Assembly (NCBI GenBank): GCA_910576535.1 | Contig: CAJTKK010000008.1 | Span: forward strand, 62,001-126,000 | Length of the DNA: 64,000 bases | Direction of reading: 5' to 3' | Source: an uncultured Lachnospiraceae bacterium | GTDB lineage: Bacteria > Bacillota > Clostridia > Lachnospirales > Lachnospiraceae | Shown: piece by piece, positions 44,719-53,680 of the stretch | Layout: every line of letters starts with the position of its first letter | How positions within the stretch are numbered: the stretch's first letter is position 1 | Notes under the pieces: model-generated | Seen by the model: the letters and a program-made list of their open reading frames with translations, nothing else | What the model was told of the DNA's origin: nothing | The model's database searches: none | Made by a program: the position numbers and the translations under genes

Positions 44719-45222
44719 GTGGATAAGCAGAAGGTAAAGGAAGTGTATGAAGAGAACGTGAAGGCAGTTTATAAGTATCTGTTCTGCTTAACCCATAATG
44801 CTGATTTGGCAGAAGAGCTGACGCAGGAGACTTTTTATCAGGCGGCGAAGGGGATCGGCCAATTCAGGGGAGAATGCAAGGTGTCGGTATGGCTTTGCCA
44901 GATTGCGAAAAGGCTCTGGTATAAAGAGCTGGAACGGCGCAAATACAAAGAAATACCGATAGCGGAAATCACAGAAGAAACAGGAGCCTTTGATAATCTT
45001 GAAAATGCGTATCTGCTGAATGTAGAAAAGGTGGAGCTGTTCCGGATGCTGCATAACTTGGATGCAGTTACAAGAGAAGTGATCTATCTGCGGCTGACCG
45101 GGGAACTAAGCTTTTCCGAAATCGGAAGCATTATGGGAAAAACGGAAAATTGGGCAAGAGTTACTTTTTATAGGGGCAAACAAAAATTGGCGAAAGGAAG
45201 AGAAGAATGGAACAACGGTTAG
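44719..45222 (+). CDS. RNA polymerase sigma factor, sigma-70/ECF type
   Basis: A 167-residue sigma factor with region 2 (YKYLFCLTHNADLAEELTQE, FRGECKVSVWLCQIAKRLW) and region 4 (HNLDAVTREVIYLRLTGELS, then FSEIGSIMGKTENWARVTF). The GTG at 44719 sits correctly behind AGGAGGTGAAAAA; the longer frame has no ribosome site. Its 3' end overlaps the anti-sigma gene by 16 bp. Confidence 0.92.
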   Translation: MDKQKVKEVYEENVKAVYKYLFCLTHNADLAEELTQETFYQAAKGIGQFRGECKVSVWLCQIAKRLWYKELERRKYKEIPIAEITEETGAFDNLENAYLLNVEKVELFRMLHNLDAVTREVIYLRLTGELSFSEIGSIMGKTENWARVTFYRGKQKLAKGREEWNNG

Positions 45223-45998
45223 TGTGTGATACGGTAAGGGATTTGCTGCCAATGTATATTGACCAGATGACTAGCGAAACATCCAATGAATCCATCAAGC
45301 AGCATATAGAGGAATGCGGGGAATGCAAAGCGGCGCTGGAGCAGATGAGGCAGCCGGTCAGGGCGGAAACTGCGCCGGAGGTGAATGATTTTAAAAAATT
45401 CATGATAAAATCGAAAATGAATTTATTATACTGGATTATGGGGGCGGCTGCCGTAATTGCGGTGATCACCTGTTTTATAGTGAATCTTGCAGTTGATAAG
45501 AGTCTGTCCTGGTTTTATATCGTATGCGCAGGGCTTATGACTGCCTATCTGCCTGCCTGCGTATGCATTATTTCCAGTAAACATAAGTTGGAGAAAATGC
45601 TGGCGGTTTTGAGCTTATGTACGGTAGGGCTGGTAGGGACGGTTCAGGCTGTACTATATTATCTTATGGATACAGGGGAAATGTGGTTTTGGGATATTGG
45701 CCTGCCGGTTACAGCGTTATGGCTTATGATTGTTTGGATTGGGGCGGGGGTTCATCTGCTGTTTCAGGCCAATTTCCTGATATCTTTAGCCGTAATATCA
45801 ATGCTTGCAGCCCCGGGCAATGCGCTGACAAAATTTATAACCGGGGATTATCAGGGGATGGAAGATATCTATGTTAACTTTATTTTTGACGGTATGGCAG
45901 ATCTGTTTGTTGCAGCGGTATTGCTGATGGCAGGAATTGCTTTTCAGGCAAGGAAAGGGAAGAAAAAGGAGAAAAATGGAGAACAGCTATTTTCATGA
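45207..45998 (+). CDS. Zinc-finger anti-sigma factor with membrane domain
   Basis: A 263-residue protein with an N-terminal ZAS/zf-HC2 domain (CDTVRDLLPMYID, then IKQHIEECGECKAAL giving His-x3-Cys-x2-Cys) and about five C-terminal membrane helices. It would hold the preceding sigma factor at the membrane. It overlaps both neighbours: 16 bp with sigma and 23 bp with the small gene after it. The inducing signal is unknown. Confidence 0.9.
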   Translation: MEQRLVCDTVRDLLPMYIDQMTSETSNESIKQHIEECGECKAALEQMRQPVRAETAPEVNDFKKFMIKSKMNLLYWIMGAAAVIAVITCFIVNLAVDKSLSWFYIVCAGLMTAYLPACVCIISSKHKLEKMLAVLSLCTVGLVGTVQAVLYYLMDTGEMWFWDIGLPVTALWLMIVWIGAGVHLLFQANFLISLAVISMLAAPGNALTKFITGDYQGMEDIYVNFIFDGMADLFVAAVLLMAGIAFQARKGKKKEKNGEQLFS

Positions 45999-46167
45999 AG
46001 CATTGTCTAATTTTGCAAAGGATTTTGCATACGGCGGGGCAATCCGCCATCTGGTAGACAAAGGATATACGGCAGAGCGTATTATGAAAGAATTTCATTA
46101 TCCGCTTTCTAAAGAAAGCATTGAAAAAATGGTGGATGACTATTCCCGGCAGAAAGAAAAGGAGTAG
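45976..46167 (+). CDS. 63-residue protein of the sigma/anti-sigma operon
   Basis: A small soluble, charged protein (FHEALSNFAKDFAYGGAIRH, then LVDKGYTAERIMKEF). It starts at ATG 45976 behind AAAGGAGAAAA, inside the end of the anti-sigma gene, so it is the third cotranslated member of the operon. No known domain is recognised; the segment DKGYTAERIMKEFHYPLSKE could be a small helical DNA- or protein-binding unit. Confidence 0.75.
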   Translation: MENSYFHEALSNFAKDFAYGGAIRHLVDKGYTAERIMKEFHYPLSKESIEKMVDDYSRQKEKE

Positions 46168-46206
46168 ATGGAAAAAAAGCATTCGGAGGCTTTGGCATGG
46201 CTGGCG

Positions 46207-47631
46207 TTAATCATCGTCGTCTATATCGGAAACAGGAAGGGAAAAGATGAATTCGGAGCCTACGCCTTCCGTGCTTATGACATTAATGTGTTCCCCGTGG
46301 GCATAGATGATTTCTTTTGTGATGGAAAGGCCTAGGCCTGTGCCTTTTTTGTCTTTGCCCCGGGAGGCGTCGGATTTATAAAAACGGTTCCAGATTAATT
46401 TTAAATCGTCTTTAGGAATGCCGATACCGCTGTCCTTGACGGAAATATATACTTTGTTGCTTTTTTCATTTGTCTCTATTTTAATGACGGAATCATTGTG
46501 GCTGAATTTTATGGCATTATCCAGCAGATTATAAAAGACCTGCTGGATTTTTCCCATGTCCGCATTGACATGTATCGTATCGCCGGTCAGCACAAGTTCA
46601 ATGGCAACTGCTTTTTGCCTGCAGATTCCTTCAAAAGTGGCCGCAGTGTTGCGGATCACCTGGTTTAGTTCAAAATCTGTCCGGTCGAGGAGCATTCCTT
46701 TCGTATTGATATTATTCAAAGTGAGAAGGCCGTTTGTCAGTTTTGTCAGACGGTCAGTTTCGTTGAGAACAATATTTAAATACTTTTCATGCATTTCCGG
46801 CGGGATTGTGCCGTCTAACATGGCTTCCAGGTACCCTTTGATTGAAGTCAGGGGGGAACGGAAATCGTGGGAGACATTGGCAACGAATTTTTTCTGGTCA
46901 TCTTCGGAACGGGCGATTTCGCTGGCCATATAAGAGAGGGTGGCGGCAAGATAGCCAATTTCATCTTCACTGTCTACCTGAAATTCATAATGCATATTAC
47001 CGCTGGCATATTGCTCGGTGGCTTCCGTAATTTTACGGAGAGGAAGATAGACGATCTCTGTAAAAAAAATCAGTATGATTAAAGAAAGCAAAAACAGGAT
47101 AACCAGCATAATATAAGAAATATTCAGAAGACTGTTGGAAGAAGCCTGAATAGAATTCATAGGCGCGTGGATGACCACATAACCTTTTACTTTAAATCTG
47201 GAAGTGATCGGTGAATAAACACTGAGCATCTGTTCATCAAAAGAACCGAAAAAATTGCCGACTGTGTAATAAGAACCGGAAACCGCGGTAGGGTCAAAAT
47301 TTTCAATTACTACTTCATTTTCTACATTAACAGGAGCGGAGGAATCCAGCACCATCCGCCCCGAAGGGTTGATAATCCATATAGTGGCCGAAAGATAAGT
47401 GTCCAAAGCATCTAACTGCCTTTTTACAGTGTCCAAGGAGGTTTCGCTGTTATATAAGTCAGAAGCGTAAGTCTTGGCGATCAGGGTAGCTTCCGCGTAT
47501 AAGGCATCGGCCTTTTCCCGCTTCAAATGCTCCAGTGTCATATTAGAGACGAAAGTAGCCACTACAACAAAACCAAAAAAGCCGAAAATAAAGTATCCCA
47601 GTATGAACTTCAGGTAAAGAGTTTTTCTCAT
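46207..47631 (-). CDS. Sensor histidine kinase
   Basis: A 474-residue membrane kinase: first membrane helix at about 8-30, an extracytoplasmic sensor of about 130 residues, a second helix at about 165-190, a HAMP linker, the HisKA phospho-acceptor His255 in FVANVSHDFRSPLTS, and an ATPase domain with N (YNLLDNAIKFS), DSGIGIP and GTGLGLSI boxes. It follows the response regulator gene by 31 bp. It resembles PhoR/ResE-type kinases; the stimulus is unknown. Confidence 0.95.
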   Translation of the reverse strand: MRKTLYLKFILGYFIFGFFGFVVVATFVSNMTLEHLKREKADALYAEATLIAKTYASDLYNSETSLDTVKRQLDALDTYLSATIWIINPSGRMVLDSSAPVNVENEVVIENFDPTAVSGSYYTVGNFFGSFDEQMLSVYSPITSRFKVKGYVVIHAPMNSIQASSNSLLNISYIMLVILFLLSLIILIFFTEIVYLPLRKITEATEQYASGNMHYEFQVDSEDEIGYLAATLSYMASEIARSEDDQKKFVANVSHDFRSPLTSIKGYLEAMLDGTIPPEMHEKYLNIVLNETDRLTKLTNGLLTLNNINTKGMLLDRTDFELNQVIRNTAATFEGICRQKAVAIELVLTGDTIHVNADMGKIQQVFYNLLDNAIKFSHNDSVIKIETNEKSNKVYISVKDSGIGIPKDDLKLIWNRFYKSDASRGKDKKGTGLGLSITKEIIYAHGEHINVISTEGVGSEFIFSLPVSDIDDDD

Positions 47632-47662
47632 AGCGGTAACCGGTTTCCTTCCTGCCTCAAAA

Positions 47663-48364
47663 TTATGCTTTTACTTCAAATTTATATCCAACGCCCCATA
47701 CGGTAACAATGCGCCAGGAGGCATGGTCTTTGATTTTTTCGCGGAGACGTTTGATATGTACGTCTACTGTACGGCTGTCGCCAATATATTCGTAGCCCCA
47801 TATTTGATCTAAGAGCTGCTCCCTGCCGAAGACCTGATTTGGGGAGGATGCGAGGAAATATAAAAGCTCCAGTTCCTTGGGGGGCATATCAACAGTCTTC
47901 CCCATATAAACAACGGAGTAATTGGTCTGGTTGATGCTTAGATCCGGATATTCCACACTTTTAATGTTAGATGCGGCAGGAACAGCCGGCGCGGGTTTGT
48001 ACCGCCGCAGTACAGCTTTGACCCGTGCTACCAGTTCCTTGGAATCAAATGGTTTTTCCATGTAATCATCTGCCCCTAGTTCTAATCCTAATACTTTGTC
48101 AAAAATTTCCCCTTTGGCGGAAAGCATGATAATGGGGATAGACGATTTTGCCCTGACTTCCCGGCAGACTTGATAACCGTCAATGCCTGGAAGCATTAAG
48201 TCCAGAAGGATCAGATTGGGGGCAAAGGAATCTGCTGCGGCCAGTGCGGATTCCCCGTCGTTGACAATCATTGTTTCAAAGCATTCTTTGGTAAGATATA
48301 ATGCGATTAACTCTGCAATGTTGTTATCATCGTCTACAATTAATATTTTTTGCTTATTGACCAT
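47663..48364 (-). CDS. OmpR-family response regulator
   Basis: A 233-residue regulator with a receiver domain (acidic DDDNN near the N terminus, phospho-acceptor Asp55 in LILLDLMLPG, Lys in YMEKPFD) and a C-terminal winged helix (LLYFLASSPNQVFGREQLLD, RTVDVHIKRLREK). It is the partner of the following kinase and lies 15 bp after mutS2 on the same strand, so the three may be cotranscribed. Confidence 0.96.
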   Translation of the reverse strand: MVNKQKILIVDDDNNIAELIALYLTKECFETMIVNDGESALAAADSFAPNLILLDLMLPGIDGYQVCREVRAKSSIPIIMLSAKGEIFDKVLGLELGADDYMEKPFDSKELVARVKAVLRRYKPAPAVPAASNIKSVEYPDLSINQTNYSVVYMGKTVDMPPKELELLYFLASSPNQVFGREQLLDQIWGYEYIGDSRTVDVHIKRLREKIKDHASWRIVTVWGVGYKFEVKA

Positions 48365-48379
48365 TTTCTTGTGCCTCCA

Positions 48380-50758
48380 TCAGGATTGAAAAGTTGCAAT
48401 TGTGACACCGGCATCACCTTCCCCGTGTTCCCCCTGGCGGAAGGATTTTACATATTTTACTTTCTTTAAATGACCCTGGACAGCTTTCCTGAGAGCCCCT
48501 GTTCCTTTCCCGTGAACAATGCGCACGCTGGAAAGATGGGAAAGATAGGCGTCGTCTAAATATTTGTCCAATTCTGCAATGGCTTCATCCACTGTTTTTC
48601 CAAGAAGATTGATTTCAGGGGATATGCTGTAGGATTTGGACATTTTCATGCTTCCGGCGCTAGTGCGCGGGGAAGGCGAGGGCTTTTTGATTGGTTCATC
48701 TTCTATGAGAATAATATCCCGGATGTTTGTCTGGGAACGGAGAATGCCGCATTGGACAAACAGGTTTCCTTTGTGGTCGGGCAAAGAACTGACTGTGCCT
48801 TTTAAGCCCATGGAAAGTATTTGGACACTGTCTCCCAATTTTAATTGTTTGGGAGCCGTCTGCTTCTTGTTCGGCTGTTTGGCTTTGAAGGAAAGACTGT
48901 CATTTTTCTCAGAAATTTTGTTTCTTATCTGATCCCTCGTTTTTTCTAAGTCTTTCATAGAAGCGCCCGGGCCTGCTTTTTGAAAAACACGGATTGTCTC
49001 ATCGGCCATTTCTTTGGCTTCCTGAAGAATATCTTTGGCTTTTTCATTGGCTTCCCTGAGAATGCGTTCCTTCGTTTCCTGGATTTTATCTTCTTTTTTC
49101 TGCAGTTTGTCTTTTAGCTGTTTTATTTCGTTTTTATAAGATGCGATTTCCAGGCGCTCGTTTTCAATGGTAATGCGGTTATTTTCCAAATCAGCAAGTA
49201 AATCCTCAAAACTGGCATTGTCCTGGTCAATCTGGGTTTTGGCAGATTGGATGATATGACCGGGCAGCCCTAGTTTGGAGGAAATGGCAAAAGCGTTGCT
49301 CTTGCCGGGAATGCCGATTAAAAGCCGGTAAGTAGGCTGTAAGGTACTAATGTCAAATTCGCAACAGGCGTTTTCTACGTGGGGAGTGGAAAGGGCGTAT
49401 ACTTTCAGCTCACTGTAATGGGTAGTTGCCATTGTGCGGATGTCCTGCTGATGAAGGTGATCCAGGATGGCAATGGCCAGAGCCGCGCCTTCGGTAGGAT
49501 CCGTTCCAGCCCCCAGTTCATCAAACAGACAGAGGGAACCCTTATCCGCATGTTTTAATATAGAAACAATGCGGGTCATATGTGAGGAAAAAGTGCTGAG
49601 GTTTTGTTCAATGCTTTGTTCATCGCCGATATCCGCATAGACTTCGGTAAAAACGGACAGCTCGGAGCGGTCTAAGGCAGGGATGTGAAGCCCCGCTTGA
49701 CCCATCAGTGAAAAAAGCCCCACTGTTTTCAGGGAAACAGTCTTCCCTCCGGTATTAGGTCCTGTGATAATCAGAAGATTAAAATCTTTGCCAAGATAAA
49801 TATCAATGGGAACGACCTTTTTCTTATCCAGCAGAGGATGCCTGCCTTTCCTAATATTGACATAGCCGTCAGTATTAAAGACAGGTGCAGTGGCATTCTG
49901 CTCCATGGCAAGAGATGCTTTGGCGAAAATGAAATCCAGGGCAGTCATGATTTTCTGGTCTTGGGATATCTCTTCCATATGAGCAGAGGCCTGTGTACTT
50001 AAACCGGCAAGTATCTGCTTGATTTCCTCCTGCTCTTGCAGCGCCAGTTCTTTAAGCTGGTTGTTCAGGGCGACAACGGCAGCCGGTTCGATGAATAAGG
50101 TCGAACCGGTAGAGGACTGGTCGTGAATCATGCCCGGGACTTGATTCTTGTATTCAGCTTTGACCGGAATACAGTAGCGGTCATTGCGTATCGTAATAAC
50201 CGCATCCTGCAGATAGGTGCGGTAAGAACCGGTGAGCATCCCTGTAAGCTGGGAATGTATTTTATCATTGGTAATCCGGCTGGTTCTCCGGATATGCTTT
50301 AATTCGGCGCTGGCGTCATCGCTGATTTCGTCTTCCGAGAGAATGCAGCGGCGGATTTCATGGGCGAGAGGGCTAAGAGGCTCCAAGGCGCTGAAAAGGT
50401 CATCCAAGGAATCTTTTTCTTCATCTTCCCGTTCCCTTTTGCCATAGGATTTGACCCGGTTTACATTTTCCAGAAGTCCTGCAATTTTTAAAAGCTCGCT
50501 AATAGAGAGGACGCTGCCTATGCCCAGGGATTTTAAGGCATATCCTAAATCTTTGTTGCCGCCAAAAGAGGTGGAACCTTTTTTAAAAAGACGGGATAAA
50601 GCATCTGCAGTCTGTGCCTGCGCTTCATTAATGGCACAAATGTCAGAAGATGGTTTTAAATCCCGGCATAATTGCCGGCCCAAGTCAGAATTTGCTTTTT
50701 CCGCAAGCCGGCTGATAATTTTGTCATATTCTAAAGTCAGTAATGCTTTTTCGTTCAT
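48380..50758 (-). CDS. mutS2: Endonuclease MutS2 (RqcU)
   Basis: A 792-residue MutS2: core and clamp helices, the ATPase with LLIITGPNTGGKTVSLKT (about 328-345) and LCLFDELGAGTDPTEGAAL, a long coiled coil (about 510-600, Lys/Glu-rich), a KOW-like segment (GDSVQILSMGLKGTVSSLPD), and the C-terminal Smr nuclease domain (INLLGKTVDEAI, RIVHGKGTGALR). In Firmicutes it splits collided ribosomes and suppresses recombination. Full length and intact motifs. Confidence 0.96.
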   Translation of the reverse strand: MNEKALLTLEYDKIISRLAEKANSDLGRQLCRDLKPSSDICAINEAQAQTADALSRLFKKGSTSFGGNKDLGYALKSLGIGSVLSISELLKIAGLLENVNRVKSYGKREREDEEKDSLDDLFSALEPLSPLAHEIRRCILSEDEISDDASAELKHIRRTSRITNDKIHSQLTGMLTGSYRTYLQDAVITIRNDRYCIPVKAEYKNQVPGMIHDQSSTGSTLFIEPAAVVALNNQLKELALQEQEEIKQILAGLSTQASAHMEEISQDQKIMTALDFIFAKASLAMEQNATAPVFNTDGYVNIRKGRHPLLDKKKVVPIDIYLGKDFNLLIITGPNTGGKTVSLKTVGLFSLMGQAGLHIPALDRSELSVFTEVYADIGDEQSIEQNLSTFSSHMTRIVSILKHADKGSLCLFDELGAGTDPTEGAALAIAILDHLHQQDIRTMATTHYSELKVYALSTPHVENACCEFDISTLQPTYRLLIGIPGKSNAFAISSKLGLPGHIIQSAKTQIDQDNASFEDLLADLENNRITIENERLEIASYKNEIKQLKDKLQKKEDKIQETKERILREANEKAKDILQEAKEMADETIRVFQKAGPGASMKDLEKTRDQIRNKISEKNDSLSFKAKQPNKKQTAPKQLKLGDSVQILSMGLKGTVSSLPDHKGNLFVQCGILRSQTNIRDIILIEDEPIKKPSPSPRTSAGSMKMSKSYSISPEINLLGKTVDEAIAELDKYLDDAYLSHLSSVRIVHGKGTGALRKAVQGHLKKVKYVKSFRQGEHGEGDAGVTIATFQS

Positions 50759-50910
50759 AATATTTTCTTTCTATGGAGTGATTGTTGTCCGCCTGACAAA
50801 GTAAAATTGTCTTGCAGGCCGGTGGTGCGTATGATCTGCCGTGTCTGGACGAAACGTTGCCGCTTTCTATAAAAGTCTGGCATAAACGGACATTCTGACA
50901 GATATTTTTC

Positions 50911-50919
50911 ATTATAACA
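50911..50919 (-). promoter_or_regulatory. Extended -10 for mutS2
   Basis: On the minus strand TGT-TATAAT lies about 155 bp upstream of the mutS2 start; the -35 is weak. With the next entry it accounts for the 379-bp divergent gap 50759-51137. Confidence 0.45.
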
Positions 50920-51073
50920 TATGGAATGGGAAAATACTATTGGTGAAAAATGTTGTTTTACTTTCCCTTCAGGATCATAATGCGCTGCGATGGTTTGCTA
51001 TTGGGATGCGGTTAAAAAATTTCTGTTTTTGGGATCCTGGTGCGTAAAGAGGCAAATGAAAGAAATATATCCA

Positions 51074-51102
51074 TTTACATTACCCGGGAAAAAGGCTATA
51101 CT
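51074..51102 (+). promoter_or_regulatory. Promoter of the HtrA-like gene
   Basis: TTTACA (51074-51079), a 17-bp spacer and TATACT (51097-51102), 35 bp before the start codon. Confidence 0.75.
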
Positions 51103-51137
51103 TATGAAAGTTAATGGAGAAAGTATAGGGAATCTTT

Positions 51138-52493
51138 ATGAACGGTGAGAAACAGAAAAAAAATGCAGGGATAGAAAATGGGGTGCAGAAACAGGACTCG
51201 GATTTTATTACGGAAACAATAAAGCAGCGCCCGATCAATAAAAGAAAGCTTCTCAGGCAAACTCTGATTACGGCGGCGATGGCAGTTGTTTTTTCCCTTG
51301 TGGCGTGTCTGACATTTTTGCTGTTGGAACCGGTTATCAGCAATTGGCTGTATCCGGAGGAAGAGCCGGAGCCGATAGAATTTCTGGAAGAAACTGAGGA
51401 AATGCTGCCGGAAGATATGATTGCGGATGATTCGGAGATGGGGCAGGGGGAGGCGCCTGTGGAAATTACCATCCAGGACGAACAGATAGAGAAGATATTG
51501 GATAGCATACAATTGGATATGGAAGATTACGCCGCTATGTATAATTCCATGTCGGAAATTGCGGCGCAGGCCGGCAAGTCAGTGGTTATGGTAACCGGTT
51601 CTGTATCCAATGTAGACTGGTTTAACGATCCTTATGAAAGCAAGGGGCAGACGTCAGGGGTAATTGTGGCAAAACAGCCAAAAGAAATATTGATTCTTGT
51701 CAATTATGAAAAAGTAATTGACGCGGAAAGCATTGTGGTGACATTCTGGGATGGGACACATGGCGAGGCCCGGATACAAGAAAAGGATGCCAATACGAAA
51801 CTGGCGGTAATCTCAGTGCCGGTGGAGGGGATGGGAAAAGAAACCGCAGACGCAGTTACGGCGGCAGATTTGACAGCCAGCTCCAGTAACCGTGCCATTA
51901 TTGGGAAACCTGTCATTGCCATTGGCAGCCCCTTAGGAAATGGCGATTCCATATGTTATGGGGTGATTACTTCCAATAACGGGGTTTTGAATATGGTGGA
52001 TTCCTATTATAAGCTGGTGACCACTAATATTTATGGAAGCCAGAAAGCGTCAGGGGTTCTGGTGAATATGAAGGGGCAGGTTCTTGGGATTATTGATAAT
52101 TCCCATAACGGCGATGATATGAAAAATCTTGTGTCAGCGATTGGCATTACAGAGCTTAGGAAAGTAGTTGAGCGGATGAGCAATGGGAATAAGCAGGCAT
52201 ATCTAGGCACCCATGGGACGGATGTGACGGTAGATGCAAATGAGAACTTAGGGGTGCCATATGGGGCATATATTACGGAAATCGAAATGGATTCCCCTGC
52301 CATGGAGGCGGGAATTCAAAGCGGCGATGTTATTGTTAAGATGAAAGATAAGGAAATCCACAATTATGGGGATCTGGTCAATGCCGTGATGGAAAGGCAG
52401 CCCAACGAATCGGTATCTATTACGTTGATGAGGCAAGGGCCGGAAGAATATGTGCAGATGGAGATGAACGTTATCTTGGGGGATTTTGACTAA
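51138..52493 (+). CDS. HtrA-like membrane protein with degenerate protease domain and PDZ
   Basis: A 451-residue protein: cytoplasmic N terminus, one membrane helix (about 45-70), an acidic segment, a trypsin-like domain (about 135-335) and a PDZ domain (about 350-445, AGIQSGDVIVKMKDKEIHNY). It is related to HtrA/DegP, but the triad looks lost: where family members have a His after the Thr-Asn pair it reads ILVNYEKV, the usual Asp region reads DANTKLAVI, and GNSGGPL is replaced by QKASGVLVN. It may act as a scaffold or sensor. It reads divergently from mutS2. Confidence 0.85.
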   Translation: MNGEKQKKNAGIENGVQKQDSDFITETIKQRPINKRKLLRQTLITAAMAVVFSLVACLTFLLLEPVISNWLYPEEEPEPIEFLEETEEMLPEDMIADDSEMGQGEAPVEITIQDEQIEKILDSIQLDMEDYAAMYNSMSEIAAQAGKSVVMVTGSVSNVDWFNDPYESKGQTSGVIVAKQPKEILILVNYEKVIDAESIVVTFWDGTHGEARIQEKDANTKLAVISVPVEGMGKETADAVTAADLTASSSNRAIIGKPVIAIGSPLGNGDSICYGVITSNNGVLNMVDSYYKLVTTNIYGSQKASGVLVNMKGQVLGIIDNSHNGDDMKNLVSAIGITELRKVVERMSNGNKQAYLGTHGTDVTVDANENLGVPYGAYITEIEMDSPAMEAGIQSGDVIVKMKDKEIHNYGDLVNAVMERQPNESVSITLMRQGPEEYVQMEMNVILGDFD

Positions 52494-52541
52494 AAATCAA
52501 ATGGATTGCTGATTTTCCGGCCGCTGATACGGGCTAGAAAT

Positions 52542-52599
52542 CCAAGGCGCCTTGGCCGCAGACGGGAAACCGCCTGCGAAGTTTTCCCGCCGCGCGGCC
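52542..52599. repeat. GC-rich nested inverted repeats
   Basis: CCAAGGCGCCTTGG (52542-52555) is a perfect 14-bp palindrome. GGCCGC and CGGGAAA (52554-52559, 52563-52569) pair with TTTCCCG and GCGGCC (52583-52589, 52594-52599). The GC content contrasts with its surroundings. No T-run follows, so it looks more like a REP-type or structural element than a classic terminator. Confidence 0.55.
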
Positions 52600-52733
52600 A
52601 TCACGGCAGACAATCCTGGCATGGATGAGGGGATTTAAAAATCCGGAAATATTTTGATGGAATGTTTATGCTGCTTTTGATAGTTGGCTGGAAATAAAAA
52701 TAATAAGATAAAAAAGAAAAGGGATGGAAGTGT

Positions 52734-53678
52734 ATGAAGTATATTAAAGATTATAAAGAAGGCGACAGATTATTTGATATTTATTTGTGCAAACATAAGC
52801 AATCGGCGGTGACAAAGAATGGGAAAGCTTATGATAATGTAATCCTGCAAGATAAAACGGGAACATTAGATGCAAAGGTATGGGATCCTCATAATCCTGG
52901 AATCGGCGAATTTGATTCTTTAGATTATATAGAAGTGTATGGCGATGTCACCAGCTTTCAGAATTCACTCCAGGTGAACGTAAAACGTATCCGCAAATGC
53001 CAGGAAGGGGAATATATTCCGGCGGATTATCTTCCGGTGAGCAGCAAAGACATTGAAGAAATGTATGCAGAATTGCTTGGGTACATAAAGGGGATGGAAA
53101 ACCAATATTTAAAAGCTTTGATGGAAGCTTTTTTTGTAAAGGATAAGAACTTCATTAAGGCGTTTAAGCAATCATCGGCAGCAAAAACAGTGCATCATGG
53201 ATTTGTAGGCGGTCTGCTGGAACATACTTTAGGAGTGACGAAACTATGTGAATTTTATTGTACGGCGTATCCGCTGCTGAAAAAGGATTTGCTGATCAGC
53301 GCGGCAATTTGCCATGATATTGGGAAAGTGAAGGAACTGTCGCTTTTCCCGGAAAATGATTACACCGATGAAGGACAGCTTCTGGGGCATATTGTGATGG
53401 GGGTTGAAATGGTAGGGGAAAAAGTGAGGGAAATTGAGGGATTTCCCCCGACGCTTGCCGGGGAATTAAAACATTGTATTCTTGCCCATCATGGGGAGTA
53501 TGAGTTCGGTTCGCCGAAAAAACCTGCGATTATGGAAGCGATGGCTTTGAACTTTGCAGACAATACAGATGCAAAGATGGAGACATTTACGGAATTGCTG
53601 AACAATGCCAAGGAAACAGGATGGCTTGGGTTTAACCGTCTGTTTGAATCTAATTTAAGGGCAACAAGGATGGAATAG
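52734..53678 (+). CDS. yhaM: 3'-5' exoribonuclease YhaM family
   Basis: A 314-residue protein with an N-terminal OB-fold (about 15-95, NVILQDKTGTLDAKVWDP) and an HD domain (about 160-285) with HHGFVGGLLEHTLGV, the metal pair in CHDIGKVKEL (about 193-195) and AHHGEYEFGSPKKP. YhaM/CBF1 proteins trim RNA and DNA 3' ends. Two bases separate its stop from rlmD, so they are cotranscribed. Confidence 0.94.
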   Translation: MKYIKDYKEGDRLFDIYLCKHKQSAVTKNGKAYDNVILQDKTGTLDAKVWDPHNPGIGEFDSLDYIEVYGDVTSFQNSLQVNVKRIRKCQEGEYIPADYLPVSSKDIEEMYAELLGYIKGMENQYLKALMEAFFVKDKNFIKAFKQSSAAKTVHHGFVGGLLEHTLGVTKLCEFYCTAYPLLKKDLLISAAICHDIGKVKELSLFPENDYTDEGQLLGHIVMGVEMVGEKVREIEGFPPTLAGELKHCILAHHGEYEFGSPKKPAIMEAMALNFADNTDAKMETFTELLNNAKETGWLGFNRLFESNLRATRME

Positions 53679-53680
53679 GG

